From Hoeflea sp. (lineage in GTDB: Bacteria; Pseudomonadota; Alphaproteobacteria; Rhizobiales; Rhizobiaceae): a stretch of DNA of 35,697 nt. The position numbers and the translations under genes were made by a program. The notes below the pieces were generated by a model that did no database searches, was not told the origin of the DNA, and saw only the letters and a list, made by a program, of their open reading frames with translations. The stretch spans positions 1 through 35,697 of the forward strand of contig NZ_JACIYP010000052.1 of assembly GCF_014359905.1 (NCBI RefSeq), given 5' to 3'. Positions within the stretch are counted from its first letter, which is position 1; each line of letters starts with the position of its first letter. Below, piece after piece: positions 28,899-35,697 of this stretch.

Positions 28899-29143
28899 AA
28901 CGCCGCCGATTTGTCATGGAGCAGCTGGCGTTCCGCCGAACGCGCAAGCTCGCTCACCTGTTCAAAAGCCATGCAGGTCCGGCTGTCCGGTGAAGGCATC
29001 CGACCACATCCCGCAAAAGACACTGCCCCCTCAACACCGCAGTATGGCGTTTGTTCCGGGGGCAAGCCAGCACCATACATAAGCACCCCATTCACAATGT
29101 CGAGCCACGCTCGTTGCCGTTGCTGTGGGTCGGGCCGAATCTC

Positions 29144-29172
29144 TTGACAGAAACTGACACAGGATCTAGAAC
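29144..29172 (+). promoter_or_regulatory. ssb promoter (-35 TTGACA, -10 TAGAAC)
   Basis: A consensus -35 TTGACA at 29144-29149 is followed after exactly 17 bases by TAGAAC at 29167-29172. Transcription would begin near 29179, giving a leader of about 120 bases to ssb. The LexA box overlaps the -10 element. Confidence 0.7.
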
Positions 29173-29183
29173 AAATAAAGAAC
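29169..29183. promoter_or_regulatory. LexA (SOS) box, GAAC-N7-GAAC
   Basis: GAACAAATAAAGAAC at 29169-29183 is the direct-repeat SOS box known for Alphaproteobacteria (GTTC-N7-GTTC on the other strand). It overlaps the ssb -10 and predicted start point, so LexA would block ssb initiation; its shared location implies control of divergent uvrA as well. Confidence 0.88.
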
Positions 29184-29260
29184 AAAAAAGGCTTGTGGAT
29201 TGTCCCGCGCCGGGCAGCAGCCGGCAGGGCGATCCTGTAAGGTACACTCTGATTTATCGG

Positions 29261-29276
29261 GGCGGCGGGAGCCGCC
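29261..29276 (+). promoter_or_regulatory. GC hairpin in the ssb leader
   Basis: GGCGGC and GCCGCC enclose GGGA, forming a 6-bp stem 24 bases before the ssb start codon, just upstream of the ribosome site GAAGGTG. It could tune translation. Confidence 0.4.
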
Positions 29277-29300
29277 TGAAGTGTTGGAAGGTGAAACATC

Positions 29301-29831
29301 ATGGCGGGCAGCGTCAACAAGGTCATTCTCATTGGCAATCTGGGCGCCGACCCGGATATCAAGCGCACCCAGGACGGCCGTCCGATCGCCAACCTGTCGG
29401 TGGCGACGTCGGACAGCTGGCGCGACAAGAACACCGGCGAACGGCGCGAAAAGACCGAATGGCACCGGGTGGTGATCTTCAACGAGGGTCTGTGCAAGAT
29501 CGCCGAGAACTATCTCAAGAAGGGCTCCAAGGTCTATATCGAGGGCCAGCTGCAGACCCGCAAATGGACCGACCAGTCGGGCCAGGACAAATATTCCACT
29601 GAAGTGGTTCTGCAGGGCTTCAACGGCAACCTGACCATGCTTGACGGCCGCAGCGAAGGCGGCGGCGGCGGCGGCGATTATGGCAGCAGCGGCGGCGGCG
29701 GCAGCCGTGGCGGCGATTTCGGCGGCGGCGGATCCTCGGGCGGCGGCCGTGGCGGCTCGAGCGACCAGGGCGGCGGCTTCGGCGGTGGCGGCGGGTCGTC
29801 CCGCGATCTCGACGACGACATTCCGTTCTGA
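29301..29831 (+). CDS. ssb: Single-stranded DNA-binding protein
   Basis: A 176-residue SSB that coats single-stranded DNA in replication, repair and recombination. The OB fold occupies 1-115: [20 protein letters not shown], a beta core with [22 protein letters not shown] split as [12 protein letters not shown] and [10 protein letters not shown], and [12 protein letters not shown] glycine-rich linker (119-166) leads to the acidic tip DDDIPF, the docking site for partner proteins. GAAGGTG precedes the ATG. Expression is expected to be SOS-controlled from the LexA-overlapped promoter upstream. Confidence 0.97.
   Translation: MAGSVNKVILIGNLGADPDIKRTQDGRPIANLSVATSDSWRDKNTGERREKTEWHRVVIFNEGLCKIAENYLKKGSKVYIEGQLQTRKWTDQSGQDKYSTEVVLQGFNGNLTMLDGRSEGGGGGGDYGSSGGGGSRGGDFGGGGSSGGGRGGSSDQGGGFGGGGGSSRDLDDDIPF
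29656..29805 (+). repeat. GGC-rich low-complexity tract in ssb
   Basis: Runs of GGC interrupted by AGC, CGT and GAT codons encode the Gly/Ser linker of SSB. The tract is prone to slippage and length variation between strains. Confidence 0.8.
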
Positions 29832-29930
29832 GGCGAACAGGAGCCTGGGTCACGGATCAGGCCCGGTTCATGGTCCGGTCGATCCGCACAGACGACGCTA
29901 TGAACCCGGATACCGGAGAGGCCCTTGTCA

Positions 29931-30191
29931 ATGTCAGACGAGCAGACAAATTCGGCCAGAGCGCCGGTGTCCAGATGGCGCATCATCCTGGCAGCCGTGC
30001 TTGATTTCTTCACGGCGTTCTTTGTCTTCGGCTATCTTGTCGGTTCCATCACCGGGGAGACCACCGATGGCGGTTTCGAGCTCAACGGAGCGTCGGCGCT
30101 GGCGGCGTTCGCCCTGATCGTCGCCTATTTCTGGCTTGGCGGTAAATATTTCGGCGGAACCGTCTGGCAGCGGATACTCAAAGCGCGTTGA
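29931..30191 (+). CDS. Small RDD-like membrane protein
   Basis: An 86-residue protein with two predicted membrane helices (about 19-40 and 55-72). SRWRIILAAVLDFFTAFFVF carries the Arg and Asp spacing of the first RDD helix, and GGKYFGGTVWQRILKAR resembles the motif after the second helix. It is shorter than full RDD proteins. ATG at 29931 is set by GGAGAGG nine bases upstream. It lies between ssb and a VOC gene in the same direction. Role unknown. Confidence 0.7.
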   Translation: MSDEQTNSARAPVSRWRIILAAVLDFFTAFFVFGYLVGSITGETTDGGFELNGASALAAFALIVAYFWLGGKYFGGTVWQRILKAR

Positions 30192-30245
30192 GCCGGTCGC
30201 CGCCCTTGTCCTGTGACGCCATTGCCCCACGGGCAGGAGGCCGGA

Positions 30246-30659
30246 ATGCGACAATCCATCACCCATGTCGCCCTGGTCGTACGCGATTATGACGAGGCCA
30301 TCGCCTTCTATTGCGGCGTGCTCGGCTTCGACCTTCTCGAAGACACCTGGCAGCCCGAGCAGGACAAGCGCTGGGTGGTGGTCCGGCCCAAAGGCGGGCA
30401 GGGCGCCTCGCTCGTTCTCGCCCGCGCCTCCAAGGCTGAGCAGGAACCCTTTGTCGGCAACCAGACCGGCGGCCGCGTCTTCCTGTTCTTGAACACCGAT
30501 GATTTCTGGCGCGATCACGCCCGCTTGCTCGCCGCAGGCGTCGCGTTTGTCCGGGAGCCGCAGGTCCATGATTACGGCACCGTCGCGGTGTTCCGCGATC
30601 TCTACGGCAATCTGTGGGACCTATTGCAATTGCGCGAAGGCCATCCGGCGGCGAACTGA
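30246..30659 (+). CDS. VOC-family (glyoxalase-like) protein
   Basis: A 137-residue protein with the paired beta-alpha-beta-beta-beta vicinal oxygen chelate fold. ITHVALVVRDYDEAIAFYCG (5-24) with His7 begins the first module; VAVFRDLYGNLWDLLQL (near 113-129) closes the second, with Asp where glyoxalase I has the metal-ligand Glu. It may be a dioxygenase- or glyoxalase-like enzyme or a binding protein. CAGGAGG precedes ATG at 30246. The DUF1905 gene on the other strand ends one base after its stop. Confidence 0.85.
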   Translation: MRQSITHVALVVRDYDEAIAFYCGVLGFDLLEDTWQPEQDKRWVVVRPKGGQGASLVLARASKAEQEPFVGNQTGGRVFLFLNTDDFWRDHARLLAAGVAFVREPQVHDYGTVAVFRDLYGNLWDLLQLREGHPAAN

Positions 30660-30660
30660 G

Positions 30661-30963
30661 TTAGCCGGTCTTGATCTCGACCTGGACCCGGTCGCCGGCG
30701 GTGATGCTTTCCGCCTTTCGCACCTCGGCCTTGACCGGCAGGAAATAGCAGCCCGATGTCTTGTCGGGAAACAGCGACGTGGCAAAGCGGCTGCCGTCGA
30801 TGCGGGCGTTGACCTGGATCGAGCCAAACCCGTTGGTCCTGCCCGCGAAGAAACGGATCCGGTGCGAGATCTCGACCAGGACCGTGATGAAGTGCCAGGA
30901 TGCCTTGCCGGCGCTGTAAATCCACAGCTCGGACTCGAAACTGTAGCTTTGCTCAGGCTCCAC
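30661..30963 (-). CDS. DUF1905 domain-containing protein
   Basis: A 100-residue single-domain protein of the DUF1905 family. Features are FESELWIYSAGKASWHFITV near the N-terminus, GRTNGFGSIQVNARIDGSRF in the middle, and TSLFPDKTSGCYFLPVKAEV near 62-81, which is the most conserved part. GTG at 30963 is chosen because GGAGGG lies just upstream; the frame is open further upstream through marC, so composition alone does not set the start. It follows marC by 11 bases and is probably co-transcribed. Function unknown. Confidence 0.83.
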   Translation of the reverse strand: MEPEQSYSFESELWIYSAGKASWHFITVLVEISHRIRFFAGRTNGFGSIQVNARIDGSRFATSLFPDKTSGCYFLPVKAEVRKAESITAGDRVQVEIKTG

Positions 30964-30974
30964 TCGACCCTCCG

Positions 30975-31604
30975 TCAGCCCACCACGAACGCCTGCTTGA
31001 TGCCGTCGACGACGAACTGCACAGACAGCGCTGCCAGGATCACGCCCAGCAGACGTGTGAGGATGGTGCGGCCGGTGTCGCCCAGGAACTGGTCGATGCG
31101 CTCGGCGATCACCAGAAAGGCGAACAGCACCAGCGCCGCCACGATGATGACGCCGATCAGGCCGGCGCGCTCGACCGGCGCATAGAACGAGCCGGCGAGC
31201 AGGATCACCGCCGAGATCGCGCCGGGGCCGGCGATCAGCGGAATGGCCAGCGGAAACACCGAGACATTGGAAATATGGTCCTTGGTGATGGCGCGCTCGG
31301 CGCTTTTTTCCTGGCGCTCGTGGCGCTTCTCGAAGATCATCTCGAAGGCGATCCAGAACAGCAGGATGCCGCCGGCAATGCGGAAGGCGCCGAGCGAGAT
31401 CCCGAGCAGTCCCAGAAGGCTCGCCCCGGCAATGGCGAAGACCGCGAGAATGCCCGCCGCGGTCACGGTGCCGCGCAGCGCTACCTGCATCCGCTGGCTG
31501 CGGGTCATGCCGGCCGTCAGCCCCAGGAAGATGGCGGCCAGCCCCGGCGGGTCGAACATCACGATGATGGTGACAAAGGCATTGACGAACAGATCGATAT
31601 TCAT
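30975..31604 (-). CDS. MarC-family integral membrane protein
   Basis: A 209-residue protein with six predicted membrane helices. IDLFVNAFVTIIVMFDPPGL at the N-terminus has the DPPG motif after helix 1; FPLAIPLIAGPGAISAVILL (about 116-135) is the matching second-half motif with PxxxPLxAGPG. This internal two-fold pattern is typical of MarC. Despite its name the family is not clearly linked to drug resistance; function unknown. GGGAG precedes the ATG. It is divergent from gyrA and followed by the DUF1905 gene. Confidence 0.92.
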   Translation of the reverse strand: MNIDLFVNAFVTIIVMFDPPGLAAIFLGLTAGMTRSQRMQVALRGTVTAAGILAVFAIAGASLLGLLGISLGAFRIAGGILLFWIAFEMIFEKRHERQEKSAERAITKDHISNVSVFPLAIPLIAGPGAISAVILLAGSFYAPVERAGLIGVIIVAALVLFAFLVIAERIDQFLGDTGRTILTRLLGVILAALSVQFVVDGIKQAFVVG

Positions 31605-31734
31605 GGCAAACTCCCGCGGGGCCTGAAAACGGCTCGTTTCTCCTGCCTACGCCACGCGCGCTGCAAGCGGAACCCCCAAAGCGCGGCGCAACGGTGGAGA
31701 AAGTCGCGGGCGAGGCCGAATTCCCTGTCGAAAA

Positions 31735-31763
31735 TTGGCGACGCTTGCTGCTTTCGGCTATAA
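31735..31763 (+). promoter_or_regulatory. Candidate gyrA promoter
   Basis: TTGGCG at 31735-31740 and CTATAA at 31758-31763 are separated by exactly 17 bases. A start point about seven bases later falls near 31770, directly at the ATG of a ten-codon ORF at 31771, so that the mRNA might be leaderless. Confidence 0.6.
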
Positions 31764-31770
31764 GGCGGTA

Positions 31771-31803
31771 ATGATTCCATCCAATTTTCGTGGACCGCTT
31801 TGA
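31771..31803 (+). CDS. Ten-codon upstream ORF overlapping the gyrA start
   Basis: ATG at 31771 opens a frame of ten codons ([10 protein letters not shown]) ending in TGA at 31801-31803. The stop overlaps the gyrA TTG in TTGA. AAGGCGGT immediately upstream could act as a ribosome site if transcription starts earlier; otherwise the ATG would be leaderless. It is not in frame with gyrA. Translational coupling to gyrA is a plausible inference. Confidence 0.4.
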   Translation: MIPSNFRGPL

Positions 31804-34649
31804 CAGATCAAAAAACACCCGCCGGACCGCTGACGCCAGGCATTGAACCGGTCTCCATCATCGAGGAAATGCAGCGCTCCTATCTCGATTACGCCATGAG
31901 CGTGATCGTGTCCCGCGCGCTGCCGGATGTGCGCGACGGGCTCAAGCCCGTGCACCGCCGCATCCTCTACGCCATGAACGAGGGCGGTTACCACTGGAAC
32001 CGCAAATATGTGAAATCGTCCCGCATCATCGGTGACGTGATGGGTAAGTATCACCCCCACGGCGACCAGTCGATCTATGACGCCATGGTGCGCATGGCGC
32101 AGCACTGGTCGATGAGCGCGATGCTGATCGACGGGCAGGGCAATTTCGGCTCGATCGACGGCGATCCGCCGGCCGCGATGCGCTACACCGAATCCCGCCT
32201 GGCCAAGCTCGCGCACGAGATGCTGGAAGACATCGACAAGGAGACTGTCGACTTCCAGGACACCTATGATTCCTCCGGGTCCGAGCCCAAGGTCATCCCG
32301 GCGCGGTTTCCCAATCTCCTGGTCAACGGCGCGGGCGGCATCGCGGTGGGCATGGCCACCAACATTCCGCCGCACAATCTGGTCGAAGTGGTCAATGCCT
32401 GCATCGCCATCATGGACAATCCGGCGATCGACCTGATCGAGCTGATGAGCATCGTGCCCGGCCCGGATTTCCCGACCTCGGGCATCATCCTGGGCCAGGC
32501 CGGCATCCGCCAGGCCTACGAGACCGGACGCGGCTCGGTGATCATGCGCGGCCGCGTGCATGTCGAGCCGATGCGCAATGACCGCGAGGCGATCATCATC
32601 ACCGAGGTTCCCTACCAGGTGAACAAGGCGACGATGATCGAGAAGATGGCCGAACTGGTGCGCGACAAGCGCATCGAGGGCATTTCCGACCTGCGCGACG
32701 AATCCGACCGCCAGGGCTACCGCGTGGTGATCGAGCTCAAGCGCGACGCCGTTGCCGATGTGATCATCAACCAGCTCTACCGCTACACGCCGCTGCAGTC
32801 CTCGTTCGGGGTCAACATGGTGGCGCTCAATGGCGGCAAGCCGGAGCTGATGACGCTGATCGACATGCTCAAGGCGTTTGTGTCGTTCCGCGAGGATGTG
32901 ATCACGCGGCGCACCAAGTACCTGTTGCGCAAGTCGCGCGAGCGGGCGCATGTTTTGGTCGGCCTCGCCATCGCGGTCGCCAATATTGACGAGGTCATCG
33001 CGCTGATCCGCAAGGCGCCCGATCCGGCGACCGCGCGCGAACAGTTGATGACCCGGCGCTGGCCGGCGATGGATGTCGAAAGCCTGATCCGGCTGATCGA
33101 CGATCCGCGCCACCGCATCAACGAGGACGGCACCTACAACCTGTCCGAGGAACAGGCCCGCGCCATTCTCGAACTGCGCCTGGCGCGCCTGACCGCGCTC
33201 GGCCGCGACGAGATCGGCGACGAACTCGGCAAGATCGGCGACGAGATCAAGGATTACCTCGAAATCCTCGGCTCGCGCGTGCGCGTGCAGCAGATCGTCA
33301 AGGACGAGCTCATCGCCGTGCGCGACGAATTCGGCATTCCGCGCCGTACCGAGATCGCCGAGGGCGGTCCCGACATGGACGACGAGGACCTGATCGCGCG
33401 CGAGGACATGGTGGTGACCGTGTCGCATTCGGGCTACATCAAGCGCGTGCCGCTCGCCACCTACCGGGCGCAGCGCCGCGGCGGCAAGGGCCGCTCGGGC
33501 ATGTCGACCAAGGACGAGGATTTCGTCACCCGCCTGTTCGTGGTCAACACCCACACGCCGGTGCTGTTCTTCTCCTCGCGCGGCATCGTCTACAAGGAAA
33601 AGGTCTGGCGCCTGCCGATCGGCACGCCGACCTCGCGCGGCAAGGCGCTGATCAACATGCTGCCTCTGGAAAAGGGCGAACGCATCACCTCGATCATGCC
33701 GCTGCCCGAGGACGAAAGCAGCTGGGGCGAACTCGACGTGATGTTCGCCACCACGCGCGGCACGGTGCGGCGCAACAAGCTCAGCGATTTCGTCCAGGTC
33801 AACCGCAACGGCAAGATCGCCATGAAGCTCGAGGGCGAGGGCGACGAGATCCTCAATGTCGAGACCTGCAACGAGCTCAACGACGTGCTTCTGACCACGG
33901 CGCTGGGGCAGTGCATCCGCTTCTCCGTCGATGACGTGCGCGTCTTCGCCGGGCGCAACTCGGTCGGCGTGCGCGGCATTTCGCTCGCGCCGGGGGACTC
34001 GATCATCTCGATGACCATCGTCCACCATGTCGACGCCGACGCGTCGGAGCGCGCCGCCTATCTCAAGCGTGCGGTGGCCGAACGGCGCGCCGCAAGCGGC
34101 GACGAGGTCGAGGTCGAGGACGTGGCGCTGGTAGGCGAGGACGCCGCGGAACCCGGCGATCTCACCGACGAGCGCTACGCCGAGCTGAAGGCCCGCGAGC
34201 AGCACATCCTCACTGTCTCGGAGAAGGGCTACGGCAAGCGCTCGTCGAGCTACGAGTTCCGCATCTCGGGCCGCGGCGGCAAGGGCATCCGCGCCACCGA
34301 CACGTCCAAGACCGGCGAGATCGGCCCGCTGGTTGCAGCCTTCCCCGTGGAAAGCGGCGACCAGATCATGATGGTCTCCGATCGCGGCCAGGTGATCCGC
34401 GTGCCGGTCAACGGCATCCGCATGGCCAGCCGCGCCACCAAGGGCGTCACCATCTTCTCGACCCACAAGGACGAACGCGTGGTCTCGGTCGACCGCATCA
34501 GCGAGCCGGAGCCCGAGGAAGAGCTGGAAGACGTGGCCGATGCGGTGGTCGAGGCCGGATCGGACGCGGTGGAGCCCGCGCAGGACGACGACGGCGCCGA
34601 CGATGTTTCGCCGGCAAACGACCTGCCGGACGAAGATCCGCAGGCCTGA
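31800..34649 (+). CDS. gyrA: DNA gyrase subunit A
   Basis: A 949-residue gyrase breakage-reunion subunit. The active-site tyrosine is Tyr129 in RYTESRL. The GyrA box QRRGGKG at 558-564 shows that it is GyrA and not ParC. The quinolone region reads [10 protein letters not shown] (85-94): Gln90 stands where E. coli has Ser83, and Asp94 matches Asp87. The C-terminal pinwheel carries a charged insertion (about 748-800) and an acidic tail (about 900-949). The start is TTG at 31800, supported by homologous MT(D/E)Q-like N-termini that I recall in rhizobia; a weak ribosome site and an overlapping ten-codon ORF precede it. A strong terminator follows. Confidence 0.97.
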   Translation: MTDQKTPAGPLTPGIEPVSIIEEMQRSYLDYAMSVIVSRALPDVRDGLKPVHRRILYAMNEGGYHWNRKYVKSSRIIGDVMGKYHPHGDQSIYDAMVRMAQHWSMSAMLIDGQGNFGSIDGDPPAAMRYTESRLAKLAHEMLEDIDKETVDFQDTYDSSGSEPKVIPARFPNLLVNGAGGIAVGMATNIPPHNLVEVVNACIAIMDNPAIDLIELMSIVPGPDFPTSGIILGQAGIRQAYETGRGSVIMRGRVHVEPMRNDREAIIITEVPYQVNKATMIEKMAELVRDKRIEGISDLRDESDRQGYRVVIELKRDAVADVIINQLYRYTPLQSSFGVNMVALNGGKPELMTLIDMLKAFVSFREDVITRRTKYLLRKSRERAHVLVGLAIAVANIDEVIALIRKAPDPATAREQLMTRRWPAMDVESLIRLIDDPRHRINEDGTYNLSEEQARAILELRLARLTALGRDEIGDELGKIGDEIKDYLEILGSRVRVQQIVKDELIAVRDEFGIPRRTEIAEGGPDMDDEDLIAREDMVVTVSHSGYIKRVPLATYRAQRRGGKGRSGMSTKDEDFVTRLFVVNTHTPVLFFSSRGIVYKEKVWRLPIGTPTSRGKALINMLPLEKGERITSIMPLPEDESSWGELDVMFATTRGTVRRNKLSDFVQVNRNGKIAMKLEGEGDEILNVETCNELNDVLLTTALGQCIRFSVDDVRVFAGRNSVGVRGISLAPGDSIISMTIVHHVDADASERAAYLKRAVAERRAASGDEVEVEDVALVGEDAAEPGDLTDERYAELKAREQHILTVSEKGYGKRSSSYEFRISGRGGKGIRATDTSKTGEIGPLVAAFPVESGDQIMMVSDRGQVIRVPVNGIRMASRATKGVTIFSTHKDERVVSVDRISEPEPEEELEDVADAVVEAGSDAVEPAQDDDGADDVSPANDLPDEDPQA

Positions 34650-34668
34650 CCGCCAGCGCCTGAAATTG

Positions 34669-34699
34669 AAGAAGCCGGGGAGGGATCCCCGGCTTCTTT
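34669..34699 (+). terminator. Rho-independent terminator of gyrA
   Basis: AAGAAGCCGGGGA at 34669-34681 pairs perfectly with TCCCCGGCTTCTT at 34686-34698 around GGGA, and the 3' arm ends in TTT. It lies 19 bases after the gyrA stop and, being A-rich on the other side, may also act on the converging transcript. Confidence 0.9.
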
Positions 34700-34748
34700 C
34701 ATGGGTGGAGGCTGGATGCCCGAGGCGCCGGGATGATCCGGCGGGGCG

Positions 34749-35321
34749 TCAGATCTGGTGCAGAAGCCGTCCGTTATGCAGCGTCTGGGCGGAACCCAGT
34801 CCGGACAGGCTGATCTTGACGATGTTCGTCCGGATCACCAGCGCGACCATGACAAACATCATGTGCAGAAGCGCAAAGGCCGGCAGCATCCCGAGCAGCA
34901 GGGACAACAGTCCGCCGCCGCCCATGCCGCTCCAGATGCCCATCCAGATGAGCGAATAGACAGCCGCCGGAATCAGGGTCAGGACCGCATAGCCCAGAAC
35001 AGCACCAAATTGTGTGGAGAGCCTCATGCCGCTGCTCACGCCGCGCGCCGATTCCGAAGCCAGGAGGAAATTCCGTTTCAGAAAAAACGTGCCGACATTG
35101 CGGAACGGCTGGATATGCAGCGCAACATGACTGCCCGGGTTCAAATCCTGATACACGTCCGAAATGGCGATCACCCGCTTTATCTTGTAGGAATTGCCGT
35201 CGTCGGAATCGATCGTGACGAATTGCAGATAGGCACCATCCCGCTTCAGCTCATGCTGGCTCACTTGCGCGATGGTTCCCTCGATACGCCTGACGTCGCC
35301 CAAACCCAGATATTTCAGCAT
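34749..35321 (-). CDS. Membrane protein of unknown function with cytosolic beta domain
   Basis: A 190-residue protein. Residues 1-90 look like a small beta-rich domain (VRRIEGTIAQVSQHELKRDG, IDSDDGNSYKIKRVIAIS, GSHVALHIQPFRNVGTFF). Then two or three hydrophobic helices follow (about 108-132, 136-158 and 160-170) rich in Gly and Leu. I recognise no family. ATG at 35321 is set by GGAG nine bases upstream, four bases after the stop of the exported protein upstream, so they are co-transcribed. The gene converges on gyrA past its terminator. Confidence 0.7.
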   Translation of the reverse strand: MLKYLGLGDVRRIEGTIAQVSQHELKRDGAYLQFVTIDSDDGNSYKIKRVIAISDVYQDLNPGSHVALHIQPFRNVGTFFLKRNFLLASESARGVSSGMRLSTQFGAVLGYAVLTLIPAAVYSLIWMGIWSGMGGGGLLSLLLGMLPAFALLHMMFVMVALVIRTNIVKISLSGLGSAQTLHNGRLLHQI

Positions 35322-35325
35322 GGCA

Positions 35326-35691
35326 TCAATCTCCAAACATTTCATATTTCTTGTTGAGTGACGTTCCGCAGACCTTTTTCGGAATGCCGGATATCTCCAC
35401 GCCATCCCGTTTCCTGACGATGACGACATCGTTGGCGCCACGGAGCTTTCCCGAGATTCCCAGCATGGCAGTCCGGCTGAATGTGCCGTCCAGCCTGCAT
35501 TTGACATCATCGAAATTGACCCGGTTGGCGACGATCAGGGCAACGTCGATCCGTTCCCCGGTTTCGGTAATCTCGACGATGCACTGGAGCTTGTTGCCGC
35601 AATCGCCGGCATAGTCTCCAGGCCAGATACTGTCATCGGCCAGCGCGGCCACCGGACAGGCTGCAATGAGGCAGGCAAATAGAAACTTCAT
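35326..35691 (-). CDS. Small exported protein of unknown function
   Basis: A 121-residue protein with a signal peptide (MKFLFACLIAACPVAALA, cleavage before DDSIWPG). The mature part of about 103 residues has four Cys (CGNKLQC, VKCRLDG and PKKVCGT), likely two disulphides, and a beta-strand pattern. No family recognised. The start codon lies six bases from the window edge, so its ribosome site and promoter cannot be judged. It is followed after four bases by the membrane protein gene, with which it probably works. Confidence 0.7.
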   Translation of the reverse strand: MKFLFACLIAACPVAALADDSIWPGDYAGDCGNKLQCIVEITETGERIDVALIVANRVNFDDVKCRLDGTFSRTAMLGISGKLRGANDVVIVRKRDGVEISGIPKKVCGTSLNKKYEMFGD

Positions 35692-35697
35692 GATTTG

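Larger units (their letters stand above)
28899..29300. promoter_or_regulatory. uvrA-ssb divergent region
   Basis: This 402-base gene-free stretch holds the ssb promoter, the LexA box and a GC-rich hairpin in the ssb leader. On the uvrA side no convincing sigma-70 pair was found. An open frame crosses the region on the minus strand, but its composition does not look like a gene, so the DNA is treated as regulatory. Confidence 0.6.

Noticed and set aside
29656..29805. Tandem repeat array or CRISPR-like repeats
   Set aside because: The GGC-rich repetition is the codon pattern of the SSB glycine linker.
31758..34466. Very long open frame antisense to gyrA
   Set aside because: It mirrors gyrA codons in GC-rich DNA, encodes a His/Asp/Val/Ala/Arg-rich product without recognisable domains, and gyrA is certain.
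35137..35148. tRNA T-arm-like GGGTTCAAATCC
   Set aside because: It lies in a coding region and no acceptor, D or anticodon arms can be fitted around it.

Overview
The window is GC-rich chromosomal DNA from an alphaproteobacterium, most likely order Rhizobiales (Rhizobiaceae/Phyllobacteriaceae, for example a Hoeflea-like genus; the genus is a guess). The support is a DUF2336 gene, a glnB-glnA pair next to nnr, an alphaproteobacterial ParE and GyrA, a GAAC-N7-GAAC LexA box between uvrA and ssb, and many short-spaced genes, several with TTG or GTG starts. I see no insertion sequence, prophage, CRISPR array, rRNA or tRNA. Most of the window is core genome with small accessory-looking cassettes.

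Left part (1-8311): the 3' end of thrS with a strong hairpin, a PlsC-like acyltransferase, a secreted repeat protein, a nitroreductase/flavin-reductase-like pair, an overlapping MaoC hydratase and CitE-type lyase pair, a DUF2336 protein, and parE (topoisomerase IV subunit B).

Middle (8312-20722): an exported alpha/beta hydrolase; a three-gene cassette of an ArnE/F-like small membrane protein, an NAD-dependent sugar epimerase and a class III aminotransferase, which I read as a candidate envelope amino-sugar or amino-lipid pathway; a membrane-anchored coiled-coil protein followed directly by an orphan TAXI-type periplasmic binding protein; the nitrogen-control pair glnB-glnA behind a clear sigma-54 promoter; the metabolite-repair gene nnr; and a divergent AraC regulator/Fsr-like MFS exporter pair.

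Right part (20723-35697): hsp20, an SDR oxidoreductase, DUF2254 and DUF72 proteins, a CAP-domain secreted protein, the SOS pair uvrA/ssb sharing a region with a LexA box placed on the ssb -10 element, small RDD-like, VOC and DUF1905 proteins, marC, gyrA with a TTG start overlapped by a ten-codon upstream ORF, and two small envelope genes of unknown function.

Shared themes are DNA topology and repair (parE, gyrA, uvrA, ssb), nitrogen signalling (glnB, glnA), stress and metabolite repair (hsp20, nnr, nitroreductase, VOC) and envelope functions. The observations I rate highest are the ArnE-like cassette, the coiled-coil/TAXI pair, and the gyrA leader (promoter, possibly leaderless mini-ORF, TTG start). 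Family calls rest on motif recognition from the translated sequence; no database search was run.
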